A stretch of DNA of 64,000 nt from Brevibacillus reuszeri (GCF_002897295.1 NZ_BEXF01000027.1:24496-88495); one strand, 5' to 3'. Positions 1-8,607 are shown, counted from the stretch's first letter. Translations and numbers: made by a program. The notes: a model not told the origin generated them from the letters alone.

Positions 1-116
1 AGCTCGGTAGTGTAGCCGGTGTACAGACTGTTGTCTGCACAGGACAGCATGTAGACAAAATGACTTTTATAGGAGGGAATCGCGTCTTCCGAAATAGATT
101 TCTTGCAGTTCTTCAC
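1..116 (-). CDS. GIY-YIG endonuclease domain protein, YazA-like (5' part only)
   Basis: Only the first 38 codons are in the window; the gene runs off the left edge. The translation contains FVYMLSCADNSLYTGYTTE, which matches the GIY-YIG signature of small UPF0213/YazA nucleases (Y-x-L...LYTGYT). I chose a GTG start at 116-114 because GGAGAGG lies five bases upstream and the frame stays open. This makes the gene overlap the 3' end of the trmN6-like gene by about 50 bases. In Bacillus, yazA follows yabB in the same way, which supports the call. The cellular role of this family is not known. The 28 residues before the nuclease motif are longer than usual, so a later non-ATG start is possible. 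Confidence 0.75.
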   Translation of the reverse strand, partial: MKNCKKSISEDAIPSYKSHFVYMLSCADNSLYTGYTTE

Positions 117-834
117 AGTATTCCTCTCCATTTTCGTAGACAATCAACGGCGAACCAATTCTGAGCTCCGGCTTGCCGCCCCTCATCCCCTCAATGAGGA
201 CCATGTTTGGTTCCGCTTCTCTGCGCGGATATACAAGCCGCATCCGCTTGGGCTCGATCCCGTATTGGCGCATCAATGAAATGATATCGATCAAGCGAGT
301 AGAACGATGAACCATCGCCAGCTTGCCACCGTTTTTCAGCAGCTGACTGCCTACCCGGATCACGTCCTCCAGGGAAAGCATAATTTCGTGCCGCGCAATG
401 GCGAAGTGCTCGCTGATGTTTTTTTCTCCACTTGTTGCTGGCATATACGGCGGATTGCACGTAATCAAATCAAACTTGCCATGGCCAAAGCGCGAAACCG
501 CGTCTTTAACATCGCCGTGGTGCATCGTAATTCGCTCTTCCAGCCCGTTTAGCACTACATTGCGGCTCGCCATGCTAAACAACCGCTCTTGGATTTCGAT
601 TCCTTCAAATTTTGCCTCTGGTGTCCGTGTCGTCATTATTAACGGAATCGCACCATTGCCCGTGCAAAAATCCAGGATTCGTCCTCTTTTCGGTACGGAA
701 GCAAAGCGCGCCAGCAGTACGGCATCCATCGAAAAGCAAAATACTTCATGGCTTTGAATTATTTTCAGCTCGTGTGTCAATAAATCGTCGATGCGCTCTG
801 ATTCAAAAAGCGGCACGCCTGTGACAGGTTCCAT
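67..834 (-). CDS. trmN6: tRNA1(Val) (adenine37-N6)-methyltransferase (YabB/TrmN6 family)
   Basis: A 255-residue class I SAM-dependent methyltransferase. The SAM-binding loop is seen as FCTGNGAIPL near residue 56, and the N6-adenine methyltransferase signature NPPY is at about 127-130 (ITCNPPYMP). Family members methylate N6 of adenosine 37 in tRNA1(Val). The gene is the yabB orthologue by position: it follows yabA and precedes the GIY-YIG gene, as in B. subtilis. Length is normal and nothing looks broken. The family assignment is firm; the exact tRNA substrate is inferred from E. coli TrmN6. Confidence 0.88.
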   Translation of the reverse strand: MEPVTGVPLFESERIDDLLTHELKIIQSHEVFCFSMDAVLLARFASVPKRGRILDFCTGNGAIPLIMTTRTPEAKFEGIEIQERLFSMASRNVVLNGLEERITMHHGDVKDAVSRFGHGKFDLITCNPPYMPATSGEKNISEHFAIARHEIMLSLEDVIRVGSQLLKNGGKLAMVHRSTRLIDIISLMRQYGIEPKRMRLVYPRREAEPNMVLIEGMRGGKPELRIGSPLIVYENGEEYCEELQEIYFGRRDSLL

Positions 835-872
835 CTGTTGCTTTCTACTCCTTTTATTTCTGCGTCTCTTTG

Positions 873-907
873 AAAAAGCGACCTGACACGTGGTCCAGGT
901 CGCTTTT
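873..907 (-). terminator. Rho-independent terminator after yabA
   Basis: AAAAGCGACCTG is complementary to CAGGTCGCTTTT across a 9-10-base loop, flanked by A and T runs. It lies between yabA and the trmN6-like gene. It can act in both directions and probably ends the tmk-to-yabA transcript. Confidence 0.85.
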
Positions 908-920
908 CCTTACACACCGT

Positions 921-1292
921 TTATTTTTGAGGGCCTCCGCTCAGGAACGAGAGACAGAAGAGGCAATCTCCTTCTTTTCGTAAGCTTCCGAAATGCACAT
1001 TGCAGATGTGGAATCCTTCTGCGTACAGACGAGCCAGATTGTCATATCCTTCTCCGACTACTGCCTTTTTGGCTTTCTCCTTCGCAACAGGGCTTGTTCC
1101 CTTTTGTTTCGTTTGGGACCCTGTCTTCTTTCTGTCCAGTCGGTTGCGAAGGTGCTGGTTTTCAACGAGTAATTGGGCATTTTCCTCCATCAAAACGACG
1201 ATGACGTCTTTCAACTCACCAATCTCTTTATACAGGTCCCCAATACGTTCTTCAATGCTCGCCATTTTGACGAAGATTTCCCGTTTGTCCAC
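921..1292 (-). CDS. yabA: Replication initiation control protein YabA
   Basis: A 123-residue protein with the two parts of YabA. The N-terminal half is a leucine-rich coiled coil (about residues 5-55), which tetramerises and binds DnaN. After a basic linker comes a C-terminal zinc-binding domain, with the ligand pattern CNVHFG...CLFC near residues 97-114. YabA limits re-initiation by holding DnaA at the sliding clamp. It lies immediately downstream of ricT, as in Bacillus. The assignment rests on length, the Cys/His pattern and context. Confidence 0.92.
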   Translation of the reverse strand: MDKREIFVKMASIEERIGDLYKEIGELKDVIVVLMEENAQLLVENQHLRNRLDRKKTGSQTKQKGTSPVAKEKAKKAVVGEGYDNLARLYAEGFHICNVHFGSLRKEGDCLFCLSFLSGGPQK

Positions 1293-1320
1293 TAGCTCAC
1301 CTCTCCCCTACCCCCACTGC

Positions 1321-2136
1321 TTATTCAAAAGTGGGGAGCCCTATCGCAATCTCATCAAGTCCAAACTCTGTGACCTTTTTGTCGATCGAAAGCTCTACTT
1401 GGACGGATTGGTCCAGTACGTTAACAGACACAACGCGTCCATTCCCCATCGGGGTGGTCACCATTTTTCCAACATCAGGCATTTCGTCGCGCGTGCTTTC
1501 ATAGTTGTCGTTCTCGTATTTTAAACAGCACATCAACCGGCCACACAGACCAGAGATTTTGGCTGGATTCAACGAAAGGTTTTGGTCCTTGGCCATTTTG
1601 ATCGATACAGGCTCAAAATCACCGAGGAACGTCGAACAGCACAGCAATCGACCACACGGACCGATGCCGCCGAGCATTTTTGCTTCATCACGTACACCGA
1701 TTTGACGCAGCTCGATACGCGTGCGGAATACGGAAGCCAAATCTTTGACCAGCTCACGGAAATCAACTCTTCCATCAGCAGTAAAATAAAAAATGATCTT
1801 GTTGCGGTCAAATGTGTATTCCACATCGACCAGCTTCATGTCGAGCTTGTGTTCCTTGATCTTCGTCTGACATACTGCAAATGCGTTCTTAGCAGCCTGC
1901 TTATTCTCGTCAACCTGCTTGGCATCGCGGTCATCTGCCATCCGAATCACTTTTTTAAGCGGCAAGACCACATCGGAATCAGCCACTTCTTTTTTACCGA
2001 TGACGACCTTCCCAAACTCGACCCCTCGCGCCGTTTCAACAATGACGGTGCAATCCTTCTCTATCGGCAGTCGGTCAGGGTCGAAATAATATATTTTGCC
2101 CGCCTTTTTAAAGCGGACGCCAACAACCTCATACAA
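1321..2136 (-). CDS. ricT: Ric complex subunit RicT / stage 0 sporulation protein YaaT (PSP1 domain)
   Basis: A 271-residue PSP1-domain protein. Two cysteine-rich loops, CGRLLCC (near 163) and CGRLMCC (near 199), are typical of YaaT/RicT. With RicA and RicF it forms an Fe-S complex that helps RNase Y mature mRNAs and supports competence, biofilm formation and sporulation. The gene begins four bases after the holB stop, so the two are translationally linked. All the expected Cys are present and the length is normal. Confidence 0.92.
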   Translation of the reverse strand: MYEVVGVRFKKAGKIYYFDPDRLPIEKDCTVIVETARGVEFGKVVIGKKEVADSDVVLPLKKVIRMADDRDAKQVDENKQAAKNAFAVCQTKIKEHKLDMKLVDVEYTFDRNKIIFYFTADGRVDFRELVKDLASVFRTRIELRQIGVRDEAKMLGGIGPCGRLLCCSTFLGDFEPVSIKMAKDQNLSLNPAKISGLCGRLMCCLKYENDNYESTRDEMPDVGKMVTTPMGNGRVVSVNVLDQSVQVELSIDKKVTEFGLDEIAIGLPTFE

Positions 2137-2139
2137 GGG

Positions 2140-3120
2140 TTATCCCTCCTGGATTTGAAGAACCAACCGCTCAAGAGCCAACTGTGCGTTGGCATTTCGC
2201 TCTATCCGATTTTTCGTTTCCATGACCAAATCTATCCCGTGCAAGAGCTCAGCTTTTGTCCATACCAGTGCTTGTCCTTGCAGCACATCCTGTTGGTCGC
2301 TGTTAATGAGATGGGCATGCCTGCCTACTTGCACGTACAGGATATCGCGCAGCCAAAGGATGAGCAAATCTAAAAAGAGGGGTAGTTCCTCCTTTATTTT
2401 GTCGCTCTTTTGCAACAAATCATGGATGGTAAAGAGCGCAGACGAATTGCGTTGTTTGCACTCATGCACCAATTGTATCACTAGATTTCTTAGCTGTGCA
2501 AACGATTCTGATTGGCTGAGCACCTTGGCCTCTTCCACATTTGTCGTAATGTGGGAAGCAACCTGCGCCATTCCTGCTAAAACCCCATCAGCGCGCAGTT
2601 CTTCGGCGATCGAATCTGCAGAAAGTGGGGAGAATTGTACAATTTGGCATCGGGATAAAATCGTTGGAAGCATCGCGTGACTGTGCTCCGTCAAGAGCAA
2701 CGCCAGTACACCTGCAGGTGGTTCCTCCAAAAACTTGAGCAGACTGTTGGCAGCCTGGGTCGTCATTTTATCAACGTGCTCAATAATGTATACCTTGTGC
2801 TGGGACTCAACGGCCCGCATCGCCATTTCTTTTTGCAGCGCCCTTATCTGATCGATTTTAATAGAAGCGCCATCTGGTGTAATAAACAGCACATCAGGAT
2901 GATTGCCACCCTCGATGCGTCTACATGTAACACAGGCCCCGCAGGCGTCCGCCTCCCTCTCCTGACAAAAAAGGGATTTCGCCAGATGCAGGGCCATCTG
3001 CTTCTTTCCCGCGCCTTTGGGACCGGCCAGTAAATAAGCGTGGGCCAGTCGCTCGTTGCGCAAGCTATGGTATAAGAGCTCCGCCGCTCTTGGCTGCTGA
3101 GAAAAATGAGTCCATGTCAT
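2140..3120 (-). CDS. holB: DNA polymerase III subunit delta' (HolB)
   Basis: A 326-residue clamp-loader subunit. It shows a Walker A-like motif GPKGAGKKQ near residues 34-42 and a zinc module of four Cys (CQE...CGACVTCRR) near 52-66. The pattern LLKFLEEPP near 123 is typical of the DnaX/HolB AAA+ family, followed by SRCQ (sensor 1). It opens the sliding clamp together with DnaX and HolA. It lies between yaaR and ricT in the expected order. The normal K-T/S of Walker A is K-K here, which is common in delta' because this subunit does not hydrolyse ATP. Confidence 0.93.
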   Translation of the reverse strand: MTWTHFSQQPRAAELLYHSLRNERLAHAYLLAGPKGAGKKQMALHLAKSLFCQEREADACGACVTCRRIEGGNHPDVLFITPDGASIKIDQIRALQKEMAMRAVESQHKVYIIEHVDKMTTQAANSLLKFLEEPPAGVLALLLTEHSHAMLPTILSRCQIVQFSPLSADSIAEELRADGVLAGMAQVASHITTNVEEAKVLSQSESFAQLRNLVIQLVHECKQRNSSALFTIHDLLQKSDKIKEELPLFLDLLILWLRDILYVQVGRHAHLINSDQQDVLQGQALVWTKAELLHGIDLVMETKNRIERNANAQLALERLVLQIQEG

Positions 3121-3135
3121 GATGTTTCACACCTA

Positions 3136-3582
3136 CTAAAAGTACAAATTAATCAGCATGCCGCGAATTTCGCCAATCCGGGCCAACAGATCAATCATCG
3201 GTGCCTGTTCACTGAGCAGTTCGTCTGTTAATCTGAGCAGCTCCGCATCCACCTCTTTGACGATCTTGTAGAGCCTGCTGCGTCCACGCCGATTCATTCC
3301 ACGTCTATCATCCAGGGCAACACCGTATTTAACGGCTTCCTCCATGAACTGCTTGACGAGGTTTTTATAGGAATAGAAGTCACGAACGGATCTGGAACGG
3401 GCGAGGATCTGCCCCTGCTTATCGATGTCTGACAGAAGTCGATTCAACCGCTCCTGGGACATTCGTTCGTCTTCGCCTTGAATCATCGTGCCAAAATTCA
3501 TCTTTTCGAGCTGAGGATTTCTTCGAGAATCCGCAGCTTTGATCAAGTCCAGTTTCGGTCGTAATCCGTCACCGATTTTCAA
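3136..3582 (-). CDS. YaaR family protein (DUF327)
   Basis: A 148-residue, mostly helical and charged protein of the DUF327/YaaR family, recognised by its overall sequence (MSQERLNRLLSDID...) and by its position between darA and holB. No enzymatic motif, signal peptide or membrane segment is visible. The biochemical role is not established in any organism I know of. Confidence 0.85.
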   Translation of the reverse strand: MKIGDGLRPKLDLIKAADSRRNPQLEKMNFGTMIQGEDERMSQERLNRLLSDIDKQGQILARSRSVRDFYSYKNLVKQFMEEAVKYGVALDDRRGMNRRGRSRLYKIVKEVDAELLRLTDELLSEQAPMIDLLARIGEIRGMLINLYF

Positions 3583-3688
3583 ATCGCCACCTCCGCACCC
3601 TGATCCAAAAAGGGATTTGTCCCTGTGAGATCAAGTATATACGAAAGCGGCGAAAAAAGAGAGAAGGAACTATTTCATTCATGAGAGG

Positions 3689-4018
3689 TTAGAACGAGTG
3701 GAATTCTCCGACATCCAGTACAAATACGGCTGCTCCGCCCACTTGCACTTCTAGTGGGTACGGCATGAACGAATCCACAGCATTACTGAGAGGAGAAACG
3801 GGAGTGACCATTTGTTTGCGGGATTTGCAGTTATGTGCAATGATGTCGATTACTTCCGGCACGCTTTCGTCAGACGTACCGATTAAAAAAGTCGTGTTGC
3901 CAGCTCGTAAAAAACTGCCTGTACTGGCAAGCTTGGTAGCCCGAAACCCCTTTTTTACAAGTTGTTGAGACAGACGACCACTATCTTTATCCTGGACGAC
4001 CGCAACTACCATTTTCAT
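3689..4018 (-). CDS. darA: Cyclic-di-AMP receptor DarA (PII-like, YaaQ)
   Basis: A 109-residue PII-like protein. The start KMVVAVVQDKDSGRLSQQL and the G-T-S-D nucleotide-contacting loop (FLIGTSDESV) are characteristic of DarA/PstA/YaaQ, which binds c-di-AMP as a trimer. It lies between tmk and yaaR, the standard location. Its downstream target is not known from sequence. Confidence 0.92.
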   Translation of the reverse strand: MKMVVAVVQDKDSGRLSQQLVKKGFRATKLASTGSFLRAGNTTFLIGTSDESVPEVIDIIAHNCKSRKQMVTPVSPLSNAVDSFMPYPLEVQVGGAAVFVLDVGEFHSF

Positions 4019-4181
4019 CGGCTATCACCCTTTCCGCAGGTAATCATTCCCTTAAAGTGCGTGGTTTCTTCATTGTATGATAAACATCTAGGCATGGTAC
4101 GATATAAAGCCTATTCATATTATACAGCATGTACGTTACAATGCGGTACTGCCAACCTTGTTCAAAGCGATCAAACTTCTT

Positions 4182-4823
4182 TTATAAACGGGCAGTTAGG
4201 GCAGCCAATGCATCCTGGTACACCTGCTCCATCGGCTGCTCGGCATCAATGACAACAAAGCGCTCTGGATCAAGTTCCATCGCTAATTGATAGCCTTCGC
4301 GCACCCGTTCATGAAAGCGAATACCCTCCAGATCGAGCCGGTTCACTTCCCGGCCACGCGCAGCATTGATTCGCGCCAATCCAGTCTCCGGCAGTACATC
4401 AAAAAACAGTGTCAATTCTGGCATGCAATCCCCGACCGCAAAACGGTTAATCTCATATACGGCATCGATGCCCAATCCCCTCGCATGCCCCTGATAAGCC
4501 AAGCTGCTGTCAATAAACCGATCGCAAAGCACCAGCTTTCCTTCCGCCAGCGCCGGGATTACCTTTTCCGCCAAATGCTGACTTCTGGCGGCGGCATACA
4601 GAAGCGCTTCCGTTCTTTCGTTCATTTCTGTATGGGCAGGATTTAAAATGATTTCACGAATTTGCTCAGCAATATTTATTCCGCCAGGCTCACGGGTCAG
4701 CATGACATTCACGCCACGAGATAGCAGCTCTTCATACAACCGCACAATAACTGTTGATTTACCGGCTCCCTCCCCGCCCTCTACAGTAATAAAACGGCCT
4801 TTTTTTCCTGTTGTCACTTCCAT
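4182..4823 (-). CDS. tmk: Thymidylate kinase
   Basis: A 213-residue dTMP kinase making dTDP for DNA synthesis. It shows the P-loop GGEGAGKST near residues 15-23, the DR(Y/F)xxS motif (CDRFIDSSLAYQG) near 99-111 and a lid region with R residues (AARGREVNRLD). It heads the tmk-darA-yaaR-holB-ricT-yabA block that is conserved across Bacillota. Confidence 0.95.
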   Translation of the reverse strand: MEVTTGKKGRFITVEGGEGAGKSTVIVRLYEELLSRGVNVMLTREPGGINIAEQIREIILNPAHTEMNERTEALLYAAARSQHLAEKVIPALAEGKLVLCDRFIDSSLAYQGHARGLGIDAVYEINRFAVGDCMPELTLFFDVLPETGLARINAARGREVNRLDLEGIRFHERVREGYQLAMELDPERFVVIDAEQPMEQVYQDALAALTARL

Positions 4824-4883
4824 GCTCCTTCCACACCTGTTGAAATCAGGCCCTTGCCTTTTTTATTCCTCGCTAGAGGTTTT

Positions 4884-6356
4884 TTAACGCAACACTTGTA
4901 TGGTCTGCAGGCGATCGTCTTGTACACCGTGGAAACGAGTCTGCCCTGAGCGCAGCTCCTGCAGCATCACGAGGCCCTCCGCATCCATCCTTTCACCTGG
5001 GACCAGTACAGGAATGCCCGGAGGATACGGAATCACCATCTCCGCTACAATTCGACCTAACGATTGATCCAAAGCAATCGTTTCCTGGGGCATGTCAACA
5101 GCCTCGTACATCGGCAAAGCCTGTTCACGCAAATAATGGGAAGACACGACACCAGGCAAAAGCACTCGCTCTTCCCCTGGCTCTACCTGTGGCGACAGCG
5201 ATTCGAGCAGTCGCGCCAATGCTTCCACGTCACGTGCCGATGTCCCTGAAGAGGCAGCCAGCAGTACATGAGAGTCATCGGACAGCTCAGGAAAAATACC
5301 GAAGCGCTCCATGTACTCATGCAGGGCAAATCCGCTCAGCTGCGAGGTGCGCAGATGCAAGAACAGCTTTAACGGATCAAGTGTAGCATACACGCTATTC
5401 GACGCTTGCTCAGGCCATTCCAGCCATTCCAGCCTGGCAACCCGCTCACGCAGCTTGTCCAAAAGCGGCAAAAGCCGGTCCCATTCACTTGAAGCCTCCA
5501 GTACCAGATGGCGCCTGGCCAGATCAAGCGAAGCCATGAGCACGTAAGAAGGACTCGATGACTGAATCATAGCTAGGTGGCGATACAACCGTGCCCGGTC
5601 GATCCGATCGCCTTTTATGTGAAGCATGGAGGACATCGTCATAGCTGTAGCCATCTTGTGTGTGGACTGCACGGCTGCATCTGCTCCAGACTGCATCGCA
5701 GACCGAGGAAAAGCGGAATGAAAGCCATAATGTGCGCCATGTGCTTCATCGATTAACAGCGGCACATCAAACCGATGGACGGTCGCAGCCATTTTTGCCA
5801 AATCAATGCCCATTCCGTAATAGGTAGGATTGGTCAAAAAGACGGCTTTGGCATCCGGATGGGCGTGCAGTGCTCGTTCCACGTCTTCTCGCCTGACACC
5901 TGCAGCTACTCCTGTCGCCAAATCGACAGCCGGCACCAAAAAGATCGGCGTCGCTCTGGCCATGATAATTCCGTGATAAACAGATTTATGGCAGTTCCTT
6001 TGAACAAGTATTTTATCGCCTGGACGGCATACCGTCATAATCAGCGCTACATTGCCTACCGTGCTGCCTCCGATGAGAAACCTCGTCTCATCTGCGGCAA
6101 ATGCTTCGGCAGCCAGTCCCTGCGCTTCTGCAATCACGCCAGTAGGTTGATGAAGATCGTCTGTTCCGCTGATCTCAGTCAAATCGAGCTCCAATATTTC
6201 CTGAAACCGATTTTTTGCATGGCTATCAAAGCTATGTCCCATCTTGTGCCCAGGCACATGAAATGGGTGCGGGCGACGCTTGGCATGCCGTTCTAGCTGT
6301 TCATACAAAGGCGCATGCTTTTGTCTCTCTCTAAAATCAGCATCTTTCTCCACCAC
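4884..6356 (-). CDS. Orn/Lys/Arg decarboxylase family PLP enzyme (YaaO-like)
   Basis: A 490-residue fold-type I PLP enzyme. The internal aldimine lysine is in STHKMATAMT near residue 230, and IDEAHGAHYG near 202 supplies the cofactor-binding Asp and His. The family decarboxylates lysine, arginine or ornithine; short members such as YaaO and SpeA lack the N-terminal wing domain, as here. It lies upstream of tmk as yaaO does in B. subtilis. The amino-acid substrate cannot be fixed from sequence alone. Confidence 0.88.
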   Translation of the reverse strand: MVEKDADFRERQKHAPLYEQLERHAKRRPHPFHVPGHKMGHSFDSHAKNRFQEILELDLTEISGTDDLHQPTGVIAEAQGLAAEAFAADETRFLIGGSTVGNVALIMTVCRPGDKILVQRNCHKSVYHGIIMARATPIFLVPAVDLATGVAAGVRREDVERALHAHPDAKAVFLTNPTYYGMGIDLAKMAATVHRFDVPLLIDEAHGAHYGFHSAFPRSAMQSGADAAVQSTHKMATAMTMSSMLHIKGDRIDRARLYRHLAMIQSSSPSYVLMASLDLARRHLVLEASSEWDRLLPLLDKLRERVARLEWLEWPEQASNSVYATLDPLKLFLHLRTSQLSGFALHEYMERFGIFPELSDDSHVLLAASSGTSARDVEALARLLESLSPQVEPGEERVLLPGVVSSHYLREQALPMYEAVDMPQETIALDQSLGRIVAEMVIPYPPGIPVLVPGERMDAEGLVMLQELRSGQTRFHGVQDDRLQTIQVLR

Positions 6357-6452
6357 GCGCTACTCACGTCCTTATTTCTTAATTTACCCCCACTATTTTA
6401 GCACGATTTGGCAAGAGAAAAACGTGATTTCATCAAGCTTTTTCCGCAACGA

Positions 6453-6487
6453 AAAAAGACACCGGGGATTCATCCGATGCCTTTTTT
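6453..6487 (-). terminator. Putative terminator after csfB/gin
   Basis: On the minus strand GGCATCGG pairs imperfectly with CCGGTGTC and is followed by six T residues. It sits just after the gin stop codon. Confidence 0.6.
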
Positions 6488-6501
6488 CACTTGCGCATCT
6501 T

Positions 6502-6684
6502 TTACGCGTCTTTTCGTAACCATATACGCCTCATCTGGTGAATAAAGAACGGGTACTTTTCGTCCTGTACGTCGGTATTTACCATCTCCTGCTCGCATCT
6601 CTGACAGATAAACTGCTCACAGATGGCGATTCCGTCGCTGCGTTCCAGTTCACAGACGATACATCGCTGAGCAACCTTTTCCAT
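6502..6684 (-). CDS. csfB: Anti-sigma factor Gin (CsfB), inhibitor of SigG
   Basis: A small zinc-binding protein with paired cysteines CIVC and CQRC spaced as in Gin/CsfB. Gin is made under SigF in the forespore and holds SigG (and SigE) inactive until engulfment ends. I start at the ATG for MEKVAQRC, giving 60 residues, which matches the usual length of about 64. An upstream ATG (6723) would add 13 residues; neither start has a strong Shine-Dalgarno site. Context (between the decarboxylase and bofA) matches Bacillus. Confidence 0.85.
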   Translation of the reverse strand: MEKVAQRCIVCELERSDGIAICEQFICQRCEQEMVNTDVQDEKYPFFIHQMRRIWLRKDA

Positions 6685-6744
6685 AGTGTAAACGCCTGCC
6701 CTTTTCCTCAATCTACCAATCATTATACCCCATTATAATCAGCA

Positions 6745-7752
6745 TCATTCCCAAACGTTCGTCTTTTCGCCGATAGCACGGTAACCTTTTAAGTAGGCCT
6801 GGGCTTCCTGGATGGGAAAAGTAGCAGCAGCATCCACTACTACCGCCTGTCTCATGAGACGGACAAGCTGATACAGTGGCAATTCACCCAGCCTATCACC
6901 TATACCTCCAATGACCAGTAAATCCGTGTTTTCAAGCGTTTTTTCCCAATTTTTGCAAATTGTCCATTCTGGAAATTTGTTATTCGGAAATAGCTTGTCC
7001 TCCCATCCGTAGAGGAAAACCTCTTTACCAGCCAACCAATCAGCAGGCATCTGGCTCCACAGGGACATCGGCCCCCACAAAGCAACTTTCTGCATGTTCG
7101 CTTTTTGCAGGATAGGCCTGCACTCCCGCTCAAGCCACTGGCACACTTTTGCATGGTCCATTCGCTCTGGATACAGCCATTGTTGGCCAATTCGCGTGTC
7201 CATCCCGAGCGCCCGAGATACCCTTTGCAATGAAATGTGTTGCCCGTCGCATACCTCGCCCAGCTCGAAATAGAACTGTTCCTTCCAAGCCAAATAACGT
7301 GGCAATTGATGAATAACTTCATCTACTTCACGTCTCTGACATACCATCGACATACGATCGTGATGAGCGAGCTGGCGGCAGAGTCGGCGTACCCATACTC
7401 CATTTGGATTGCCGCCAAGCAGTACACGCTCTCCACCACAGAAAAAAGCCATTCGGACTACTTCCCAGCTTTCTTGGTTCGTATCTGCTAGGGCTAGTGT
7501 ATCCGCAAATCCTTTGGGAATATCTTCTCCATAGACAAGCAGCAAGCCCGGTGTCTCGCACATTCGTATATCTCTACGTTGTAGAACCGCAGTATGATCC
7601 GTGTGGGCGACAAGAAGCCCTGCCGCTCCATCGGGTAACACATCACCCATTCCCCATGGTTTCAATATAATCCCGCATGCAGCCAAATCCTCCTGCACAT
7701 GTGGAGCAACTCTGTCCGCAGACGTGAGAAGCGTCATGATGTAGCTAGACAA
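6745..7752 (-). CDS. Degenerate UDP-glucose/GDP-mannose dehydrogenase-like protein (probable pseudoenzyme)
   Basis: A 335-residue protein. I read it as a heavily diverged UDP-glucose dehydrogenase, because the family landmarks occur in the right order. YGEDIPKGFADT stands where STVPVGT is expected, NQESWEVV where NPEFLREG is, and ERVLLGG where DRVVIGG is. DEVIHQLPRYLAWKEQF matches the E-x-x-K...N helix, LGMDTRIGQQWL matches GLDxRIGxxFL, and the C-terminal VVDAAATFP is also family-like. The GxGxxG NAD motif, the catalytic Lys and Asn and the GGxCxPKD cysteine loop are all absent, so dehydrogenase activity is unlikely. The TTG start at 7752 has a perfect AGGAGG seven bases upstream. It overlaps the preceding small gene by 19 bases. 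The family call is my inference from motif order. Confidence 0.55.
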   Translation of the reverse strand: MSSYIMTLLTSADRVAPHVQEDLAACGIILKPWGMGDVLPDGAAGLLVAHTDHTAVLQRRDIRMCETPGLLLVYGEDIPKGFADTLALADTNQESWEVVRMAFFCGGERVLLGGNPNGVWVRRLCRQLAHHDRMSMVCQRREVDEVIHQLPRYLAWKEQFYFELGEVCDGQHISLQRVSRALGMDTRIGQQWLYPERMDHAKVCQWLERECRPILQKANMQKVALWGPMSLWSQMPADWLAGKEVFLYGWEDKLFPNNKFPEWTICKNWEKTLENTDLLVIGGIGDRLGELPLYQLVRLMRQAVVVDAAATFPIQEAQAYLKGYRAIGEKTNVWE

Positions 7753-8078
7753 ACAATATCCTCCTCTCTAACGTATCGAGCGATCGACGACCGTACCATT
7801 TCGTTCCTTTTATCGTACCCATTAACGACGAACCCATGACGTAAATCAGCTTCACCTAGGAGCAGTGGCGCAACCAGATCAGGAAATTCCCCCGCTGGAT
7901 ACACCTTGTCTGCAACGGGCTCGGACGCGAGACATGATAAAAAAGCCGTTGGGCGGTGACCAACAGCTTGGTTTTTCGATACGTATCCAGCTTCCTCAAG
8001 ATCGGCCCAGTGTGCGATAATAAGGAAAATTGTTTTGGAGGAAGTGAAGTAACTTCTATGAGAGAACCCCTGCATCAA
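7734..8078 (-). CDS. Small hypothetical protein, coupled to the UGDH-like gene
   Basis: An open frame of up to 114 codons that I do not recognise. Its stop overlaps the start of the UGDH-like gene, which suggests translational coupling. The upper end overlaps the start of the divergent membrane-protein gene, so the true start is probably downstream of the ATG at 8078; no good Shine-Dalgarno site decides it. The translated stretch AVGHRPTAF...DIVCLATS loosely recalls the N-terminal Rossmann half of UDP-glucose dehydrogenase, but this is weak. It may not be a real gene. Confidence 0.35.
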   Translation of the reverse strand: MMQGFSHRSYFTSSKTIFLIIAHWADLEEAGYVSKNQAVGHRPTAFLSCLASEPVADKVYPAGEFPDLVAPLLLGEADLRHGFVVNGYDKRNEMVRSSIARYVREEDIVCLATS

Positions 8079-8585
8079 ACCATATATAGCTACAAGCTTC
8101 TCTATCGCTTTCGCTGGAACCCTATCGGTTATTTACTTCAGCTTCTGCTCATCGGTTTGTCTCTGATCGGAATCTCACTTGTTTTACATGTGCCTGTCTT
8201 AAAGCTGATCGTCACATTGGCGATTTTCCCCGTTGTCCCGATTTGTCATTTAGTCGTTTTTCGCCTGTTTACAGCGATGCGCGGGCTGAAGCCTCAAACG
8301 ACTGCCGATATGCTTGTCTCCCCGTGGTGGGGAACCGGATTCCCTCTTCCCGTGCCGATGTCGGTATTCCGTGCCAGCGAGAGCATCGTACTCGCCGGGA
8401 GTATTCTCATCTCCGCAGGTGCTTTTGTGTGGCTACCAGAGGAATACGGCCTGATGCTGCTAGGTGCGACAGTGATTCTGGCCCTACCTCGCCTGATTGC
8501 TTTAATCGCTTCCTATCGTCAGCCAGGTAACAGTCGCGTCAAATACGAGAACCGTGGCGTTGCTTTTTTGCTGACAGATGGATGA
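8058..8585 (+). CDS. Hypothetical membrane protein
   Basis: A 175-residue protein starting MREPLHQTIYSYKLLYRF. Four hydrophobic segments are visible at about residues 20-42, 46-68, 110-128 and 132-155, separated by short charged loops, so it is probably an integral membrane protein. I recognise no family motif. It is the only plus-strand gene in the left 15 kb of origin-region backbone, which suggests an insertion relative to the conserved order. The start is chosen because it is the first ATG that does not need a long, poorly conserved N-terminus; a GGAGG lies rather far upstream. Confidence 0.6.
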   Translation: MREPLHQTIYSYKLLYRFRWNPIGYLLQLLLIGLSLIGISLVLHVPVLKLIVTLAIFPVVPICHLVVFRLFTAMRGLKPQTTADMLVSPWWGTGFPLPVPMSVFRASESIVLAGSILISAGAFVWLPEEYGLMLLGATVILALPRLIALIASYRQPGNSRVKYENRGVAFLLTDG

Positions 8586-8607
8586 GAAGAGCTTTTCAGC
8601 ATAGAAG

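Noticed and set aside
7734..8078. N-terminal half of a frameshifted UDP-glucose dehydrogenase
   Set aside because: The downstream gene already contains counterparts of the STVPVGT and preceding strands, and has its own ribosome site, so a split gene is not needed.
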